Source: Methanolacinia sp964465295
Lineage (GTDB): Archaea; Halobacteriota; Methanomicrobia; Methanomicrobiales; Methanomicrobiaceae
DNA: 17,301 nucleotides
Assembly (NCBI GenBank): GCA_964465295.1
Contig: CAYXKC010000030.1
Coordinates: forward strand, 1 to 17,301
Direction: 5' to 3'
Positions 13,728-17,301 of the stretch are shown here, piece after piece (the stretch's first letter is position 1; each line of letters begins with the position of its first letter). A model generated the notes under the pieces. It searched no databases, was not told the origin of the DNA, and was given only the letters and a program-made list of their open reading frames with translations. The position numbers were made by a program, and so were the translations under genes.

Positions 13728-14477
13728 TCACTCCCAACAATACTTGCCCGCAAAAGGCCTTGCACTGGCAGGCACAATCTTGGTATATTCAGAACTTTTC
13801 AGTCTTTCAAAGTCGCAATCAAAGAACCTGCAGTATTCTCCGAGGTATTTTTCAAGATCCTTTCGGTCATCCTCGTTTAAGGCTTCTATCTTTGCTCCTA
13901 CTCCAAGTTTTTTCTCTTCGACTTTGCCACGGATTATGATCCTTCCGCCGTGAATCCCGCTGCCTGTACCCTTGCCCGTGACGGGCGAACCGTTACCTTT
14001 ACCGAGAACGATCAGGAGCCCTCCTGCCATATATTCCCCCATGAATGATCCGGCCTTTCCTCCCACGACGAGGACAGGACGCTTGCCATAATATTCCTTC
14101 ATATGAATCCCGCCCCTGTATCCTATATCGTCTCTTACGAATATCTCGCCGCCTCTCATACTGTGGGCTGTGGCATCTCCCGAGCTCCCGTGTATTATTA
14201 TCCTTCCCGAGTCCATCGTGTTTCCAGGGGCATGTTCACAGTTTCCGTGAATGATAAGGGTCGGACCGCTCATGAACATTCCCAGGTCTCCGCCGGGAAC
14301 TCCGTTTACGGTTATCTCTATATCATCGCCTTTAATACCGTCCCCTATGAATCTCTGGCCGCATACATTGTTGATGACAATCTTCTTTTTCCCCTCTCCG
14401 ATCATTTTTCGTATCATCGCATTTAGTGGAGTATAATGCAGACCTGATGCATCGATTATTTCTGTATCCATCGTCAT
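13728..14477 (-). CDS. Glutamate synthase GXGXG-domain subunit
   Basis: A 249-residue protein equal to the C-terminal beta-helix (GXGXG) domain of bacterial GltB, a separate subunit in archaea. Repeated Gly-rich turns mark the right-handed helix: FIGDGIKGDDIEITVNGVPGG, GRIIIHGSSGDATAHSMRGGE, GIHGGRIIIRG. The domain is structural, holding the glutaminase and synthase parts in register. Its ATG overlaps the stop of the upstream FMN subunit as ATGA, so translation is coupled and the stoichiometry is likely 1:1. The FrhB-like gene follows 4 bases later. A similar domain occurs in formylmethanofuran dehydrogenase subunit C, but the operon context settles the assignment. Confidence 0.92.
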   Translation of the reverse strand: MTMDTEIIDASGLHYTPLNAMIRKMIGEGKKKIVINNVCGQRFIGDGIKGDDIEITVNGVPGGDLGMFMSGPTLIIHGNCEHAPGNTMDSGRIIIHGSSGDATAHSMRGGEIFVRDDIGYRGGIHMKEYYGKRPVLVVGGKAGSFMGEYMAGGLLIVLGKGNGSPVTGKGTGSGIHGGRIIIRGKVEEKKLGVGAKIEALNEDDRKDLEKYLGEYCRFFDCDFERLKSSEYTKIVPASARPFAGKYCWE

Positions 14478-15985
14478 GCTCCTATTGCCTTAACATCAAG
14501 AACCCGCATCATTCCCTCGTCGAGCATATATCCCCTGAGCCTGTCGCGGTTTCCTCTCAGGCTTTCGAGGGAGTTGATTCCTGCAGCCCCCATGAGTTCT
14601 GCGAGCTCAAGTGTCCATCCTTTGATAAGATTGGAGACATTCTTCGATGCTTCATCGATATTTATCCTGTTAACGAGTTCGGGTTTCTGTGTCGCTATAC
14701 CCCATGGGCAGAGTCCGCGATAGCATGAACCGCATACCCTGCAGCCCATTGCAATGAGCGCAGCGGTTCCGATATAGACAGCATCGGCCCCAAGAGCTAT
14801 CGACTTGGTAAGATCTGCACTGTCCCTGATACCTCCGCTGGCAATAAGCGAGACTTCATTTCTTATCCCCTGCTGCCTGAGTTTTTCATCGACAGCTGCA
14901 ATGGCGGTTTCAATCGGTATTCCCACATGATCCCGGAATACCCTGGGTGCAGCACCCGTCCCGCCCCTGAATCCGTCTACAACCACTGCGTCTGCTGAAG
15001 ACCGGGCAACTCCTGCAGCTATTGCGGCGACGTTGTGGACGGCCGCAATCTTTACGAAGACCGGCTTTTTCCATTCAGTAGCCTCTTTCAGGCTTCTTAC
15101 AAGCTGGGCGAGGTCCTCGATGCTGTAGATGTCGTGATGTGGTGCGGGACTTATGGCATCGCTGTGAAGTGGGATCATCCTAGTCCGTGAGATGTCCTCC
15201 TCGACCTTTTCACCCGGGAGATGACCGCCGATTCCGGGTTTTGCACCCTGGCCGATCTTTATCTCTATTGCTGCCCCACGTTCGAGATAATTGATATCCA
15301 CACCCAGTCTCCCTGATGCAACCTGGACGATCATGTGCTCCTGGTAGGGGTACAGGCTCCTGTGAAGGCCACCTTCTCCTGTTCCCATAAAGGTCCCCAG
15401 CTCCGATACCGCTTTTGCCATCGAAAGCTGAGCATTGAGGGAAATCGCACCGTAGCTCATGTGACCTACCATGACCGGTGTCTCAAGCATCAGGTTTGGC
15501 GAGAGCTTTGTTTTCAGCTCATAATCGCCCTCTTTTATCTTTTCCAAAACGATCTGTTTTGGTTTCTTGCCAAGGTATGTTCTCATCTCCATGGGCTCCC
15601 TTAGGGGATCTATGCTCGGGTTTGTAACCTGGCAGGCGTCAAGGACAAGCCTGTCGAAGATCACCGGGTAATCCATTGCATTTCCCATTCCTGAGAGGAT
15701 GATCTGGCCTGAGTTTGCCTGCTTATAGATCGTCTCCCTTGCCTCTCTTGTCCACAGGGGGTGGCTCCTGTATTCGTTCGGTTTCTCCTCAAGTGTGATT
15801 GCGTCCCTCGGGCACATGGCGATGCACCTGTGGCAGGCAGTACAAAGATGTGATTCCACGGATATTTTCTGCCCCTCTCTCCGGAATACGCCATAGGAGC
15901 AGTTATCGATGCACCGCTCGCATAGCATGCAGGCATCATTATCAATTTTGATCCTGAACCTGGGTGGGACTGCTCCGGTGGTCAT
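14474..15985 (-). CDS. gltB: Glutamate synthase, FMN/ferredoxin-domain large subunit (archaeal GltB type)
   Basis: The catalytic subunit of archaeal glutamate synthase, 503 residues, producing glutamate from 2-oxoglutarate and ammonia channelled from glutamine. The N-terminus has two [4Fe-4S] motifs (C19/22/25/29 and C48/51/54/58). The FMN barrel follows with MVGHMSYGAISLNAQ, GTGEGGLH, IKIGQGAKPGIGGHLPG, VDGFRGGTGAAPRV and ASGGIRDSADLTKSIALGADAV. The Cys group GCRVCGSCYRGLCPWG should bind the [3Fe-4S] cluster. The true start is the ATG at 15985 with GGGAGG 8 bases upstream; the open frame continues to 16030, but those residues come from beyond the join to foreign DNA. The downstream GXGXG gene overlaps by 4 bases. 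The glutaminase (class II amidotransferase) subunit, normally adjacent, is missing at this edge. Confidence 0.93.
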   Translation of the reverse strand: MTTGAVPPRFRIKIDNDACMLCERCIDNCSYGVFRREGQKISVESHLCTACHRCIAMCPRDAITLEEKPNEYRSHPLWTREARETIYKQANSGQIILSGMGNAMDYPVIFDRLVLDACQVTNPSIDPLREPMEMRTYLGKKPKQIVLEKIKEGDYELKTKLSPNLMLETPVMVGHMSYGAISLNAQLSMAKAVSELGTFMGTGEGGLHRSLYPYQEHMIVQVASGRLGVDINYLERGAAIEIKIGQGAKPGIGGHLPGEKVEEDISRTRMIPLHSDAISPAPHHDIYSIEDLAQLVRSLKEATEWKKPVFVKIAAVHNVAAIAAGVARSSADAVVVDGFRGGTGAAPRVFRDHVGIPIETAIAAVDEKLRQQGIRNEVSLIASGGIRDSADLTKSIALGADAVYIGTAALIAMGCRVCGSCYRGLCPWGIATQKPELVNRINIDEASKNVSNLIKGWTLELAELMGAAGINSLESLRGNRDRLRGYMLDEGMMRVLDVKAIGA

Positions 15986-15995
15986 CTCCGGAGCC

Positions 15996-16012
15996 TCCCG
16001 ATATAAAGATGC
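15996..16012. other. Probable chimeric junction, methanogen to Bacteroidetes-like sequence
   Basis: Up to about 15,999 the sequence is the gltB ribosome site and start in methanogen style. By about 16,030 it encodes IDKNDFSLTING of a bacterial D-Ala-D-Ala ligase with no start codon or N-terminal domain. Composition drops as well: by hand, the line at 15,241 has 28 G/C of 60 and the line at 16,561 has 16 of 60. Two interrupted operons meeting without any mobile element indicates a misjoin in assembly rather than transfer. Confidence 0.8.
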
Positions 16013-16899
16013 TGAAGAGAAAAGACACAATATTGATAAGAATGATTTTTCCCTTACTATTAATGGAGAAAAATTATTATTCGATGTAATATTTAATATT
16101 ATACATGGAACACCGGGAGAAGATGGGAAAATATTAGGTTATTTTGACATCTTAGGGATACCCTATACTAGTTGTAATATGGCGGTTTCTGCTTTAACTT
16201 TTAATAAGGCATATTGTAATCAGCTGGTTGCATCATATGGAATTAAGGTGTCAAAATCAATGCATTTACTAAAAGATCAGGGGTTTAAAATTGCCGCGTT
16301 CTTGGTGCCCGAAAATCCCTGGGCATGCCGGCCTCCTCTCTGCATGTNNNNNNNNNNNNNNNNNNNNNNNNNNNNNNNNNNNNNNNNNNNNNNNNNNNNN
16401 NNNNNNNNNNNNNNNNNNNNNNNTTGCTATGAGTAAAGTCATAAAGGCAGATGATCTGGAAAATGCGATTGAATTTGCGTTTACGGAGGATGAAGAAGTT
16501 TTGGTTGAAGAATTTATTGATGGCAGAGAAATTACTTGTGGTGTATTTGATTTTAAGGGCCAAATGAATGTCTTTCCTATTACTGAAATTATCAGTCATA
16601 AAGAATTTTTTGACTATGAGGCAAAATATACAGCTGGTGTGGCCGATGAAATTACACCTGCAGACATAGCTCAAGAGGTGGAGATAGATTGTAAGGCTAT
16701 TTCAGCTAATTTGTATAAAGTGCTAAATTGTAGAGGGGTGGTACGATTTGATTATATTTTTAATGAGGAAGGTGTCTATTTTCTGGAAGTAAACTCCGTA
16801 CCGGGTATGTCTGAAGCAAGTATTGTGCCTCAGCAATCTGAGGTATTTGGAATGCCGATTGGTACTTTATTTGGAAAAATGATTGAAAACGTATTATAG
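16002..16899 (+). CDS. ddl: D-alanine--D-alanine ligase, broken by join and gap (Bacteroidetes-like)
   Basis: An ATP-grasp enzyme joining two D-alanines for peptidoglycan; not expected in Methanomicrobiales, which lack murein. The left part (to about 16,290) reads IDKNDFSLTING, FDVIFNIIHGTPGEDGK and FDILGIPYTSCNM: the end of the N-terminal domain and the start of the central one. The right part (about 16,426-16,899) gives AMSKVIKADDLENAIE, VLVEEFIDGREITCGVF, FFDYEAKYTAG, GVVRFDYIF and YFLEVNSVPGMSEASIVP, including the metal- and substrate-binding C-terminal motifs. About the first 60 residues are lost at the junction. Some 20-30 residues around the ATP-loop are hidden by the 76-N gap and a 57-base segment that does not read as Ddl. 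The frames on the two sides differ, which is meaningless across a gap of unknown length. Read as a contaminant gene fragment. Confidence 0.85.
16291..16347. other. Anomalous GC-rich 57-base segment before the N gap
   Basis: Between recognisable Ddl sequence and the Ns, this stretch has 35 G/C of 57 by hand count, against roughly one third around it. None of its frames gives the KLGLPCFVKP-like ATP-grasp sequence expected there. It is probably a contig-end artefact or an unrelated read tail. Confidence 0.6.
16348..16423. other. Assembly gap (76 Ns)
   Basis: A run of 76 Ns inside the D-Ala-D-Ala ligase gene marks a scaffold gap. Both sides belong to the same enzyme, so this linkage is probably right, with about 70-90 real bases missing. 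Confidence 0.99.
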
Positions 16900-17301
16900 A
16901 TTTTTTCTTTTCTCCAGAAAATGAATCAATTTTTTGACGGCTATTGCACGGTGTGAAATAGTATTTTTACTGTCGATATCCATTTCCGCAAAAGTTTTAT
17001 TATAACCGTCTGGTAAGAAAATCGGGTCATAACCAAAACCACCTTTGCCTCTTTTCTCTTTAATAATTTCCCCTTTTACAATTCCTTCAAAGCGGAATTC
17101 TGTACCATCAATTATGAGTGAGATTACAGTCCGAAACTGAGCTTTCCGGTTTGAAATATTTTCTAATTTAAATAATACCTTCTGTAGGTTTGCCTCAAAA
17201 TCGTGTGCTTCCCCTGCATATCTGGCAGAATAGACGCCTGGTTCTCCATTTAAGGCCTCCACTTCAAGTCCTGTATCATCAGCAAAACAATCTATATGAT
17301 A
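16894..17301 (-). CDS. rdgB: XTP/dITP diphosphatase RdgB/HAM1, partial at right edge (Bacteroidetes-like)
   Basis: A housekeeping pyrophosphatase that removes non-canonical purine nucleotides (ITP, XTP, dITP). The visible 135 residues start mid-protein at the window edge with DCFADDTGLEVEALNGEPGVYSARYAGE, including the catalytic ADDTGL loop. They run through GEIIKEKRGKGGFGYDPIF (nucleotide binding) and TFAEMD to the ISHRAIAVKKL end motif. About 55-60 N-terminal residues lie beyond 17,301. The open frame continues to the edge, so the GTG at 17262 is not a real start. Its stop overlaps the 3' end of ddl, with the two genes converging. Composition matches ddl and not the archaeal part. Confidence 0.9.
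   Translation of the reverse strand, partial: YHIDCFADDTGLEVEALNGEPGVYSARYAGEAHDFEANLQKVLFKLENISNRKAQFRTVISLIIDGTEFRFEGIVKGEIIKEKRGKGGFGYDPIFLPDGYNKTFAEMDIDSKNTISHRAIAVKKLIHFLEKRKNL

Noticed and set aside
15909..16436. A single plus-strand gene starting inside gltB and running into ddl
   Set aside because: The first part is antisense to the gltB ferredoxin region; only the part after about 16,010 is ddl-like, so the open frame is an accident of the join.
16002..17301. Horizontal transfer of ddl and rdgB into the methanogen
   Set aside because: ddl has no start or N-terminus at the join, composition changes within a few bases, and no integrase, repeat or tRNA marks an insertion. Misassembly is simpler.
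1..17301. CRISPR array, insertion sequence or prophage genes
   Set aside because: No regularly spaced repeats, transposase or integrase frames, or terminal inverted repeats were seen.

Overview
The first ~15,990 bases look like the chromosome of a methanogenic euryarchaeon, most likely a Methanomicrobiales member. The evidence is archaeal aIF5A, an archaeal class I CCA-adding enzyme with 2'-5' RNA ligase, an archaeal anaerobic ribonucleotide reductase, an FrhB-type F420 protein, NrpR nitrogen regulators, purine-rich GGAG-type Shine-Dalgarno sites and TATA boxes in A/T-rich spacers. The last ~1.3 kb differs in composition. It carries a Bacteroidetes-like D-Ala-D-Ala ligase (interrupted by a 76-N gap) and a Bacteroidetes-like RdgB fragment. 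I read the window as a metagenomic scaffold with a chimeric join near 16,000.

Layout. (1) 48-1286 (+): aIF5A and a ureohydrolase (agmatinase) 3 bases apart, linking a hypusine-bearing factor to polyamine chemistry. (2) 1292-2182 (-): an anchored, acidic, extracytoplasmic protein of unknown function. (3) 2320-4794 (-): nrdH-nrdD, a redoxin plus class III ribonucleotide reductase. The NrdD frame ends where its C-terminal zinc/glycyl-radical domain should begin. (4) 4964-6879 (+): thpR-cca, a translationally coupled tRNA 3'-end pair. (5) 7010-8032 (+): an AbrB-PhoU phosphate-type regulator. (6) 8129-11295: a nitrogen-control block with glnA (+), an NrpR with a winged helix (+) and an NrpR core without one (-), the two NrpR genes converging with 2 bases between stops. 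(7) 11509-12521 (+): a DUF169 protein and a small two-helix DUF4405-like membrane protein with H-x13-H. (8) 12522-12706: a spacer with a GC-rich, strongly foldable segment that may be a structured RNA. (9) 12707-15985 (-): an operon for archaeal glutamate synthase (FMN/ferredoxin subunit, GXGXG subunit, FrhB-like F420 subunit). The glutaminase subunit expected upstream is missing exactly where the foreign sequence starts. (10) ~16,000-17,301: bacterial ddl (+) and rdgB (-).

The middle of the window reads as an ammonium-assimilation island: glutamine synthetase, its probable 2-oxoglutarate-responsive repressor as two polypeptides, and a glutamate synthase that probably draws electrons from F420H2 rather than NADPH. 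Most promising for follow-up are the NrdD lacking a glycyl-radical domain, the split convergent NrpR pair, the F420-linked glutamate synthase, the structured intergenic RNA candidate, and the DUF169/DUF4405 pair behind a symmetric operator-like repeat. Base positions were read by eye; no alignments or folding programs were run.
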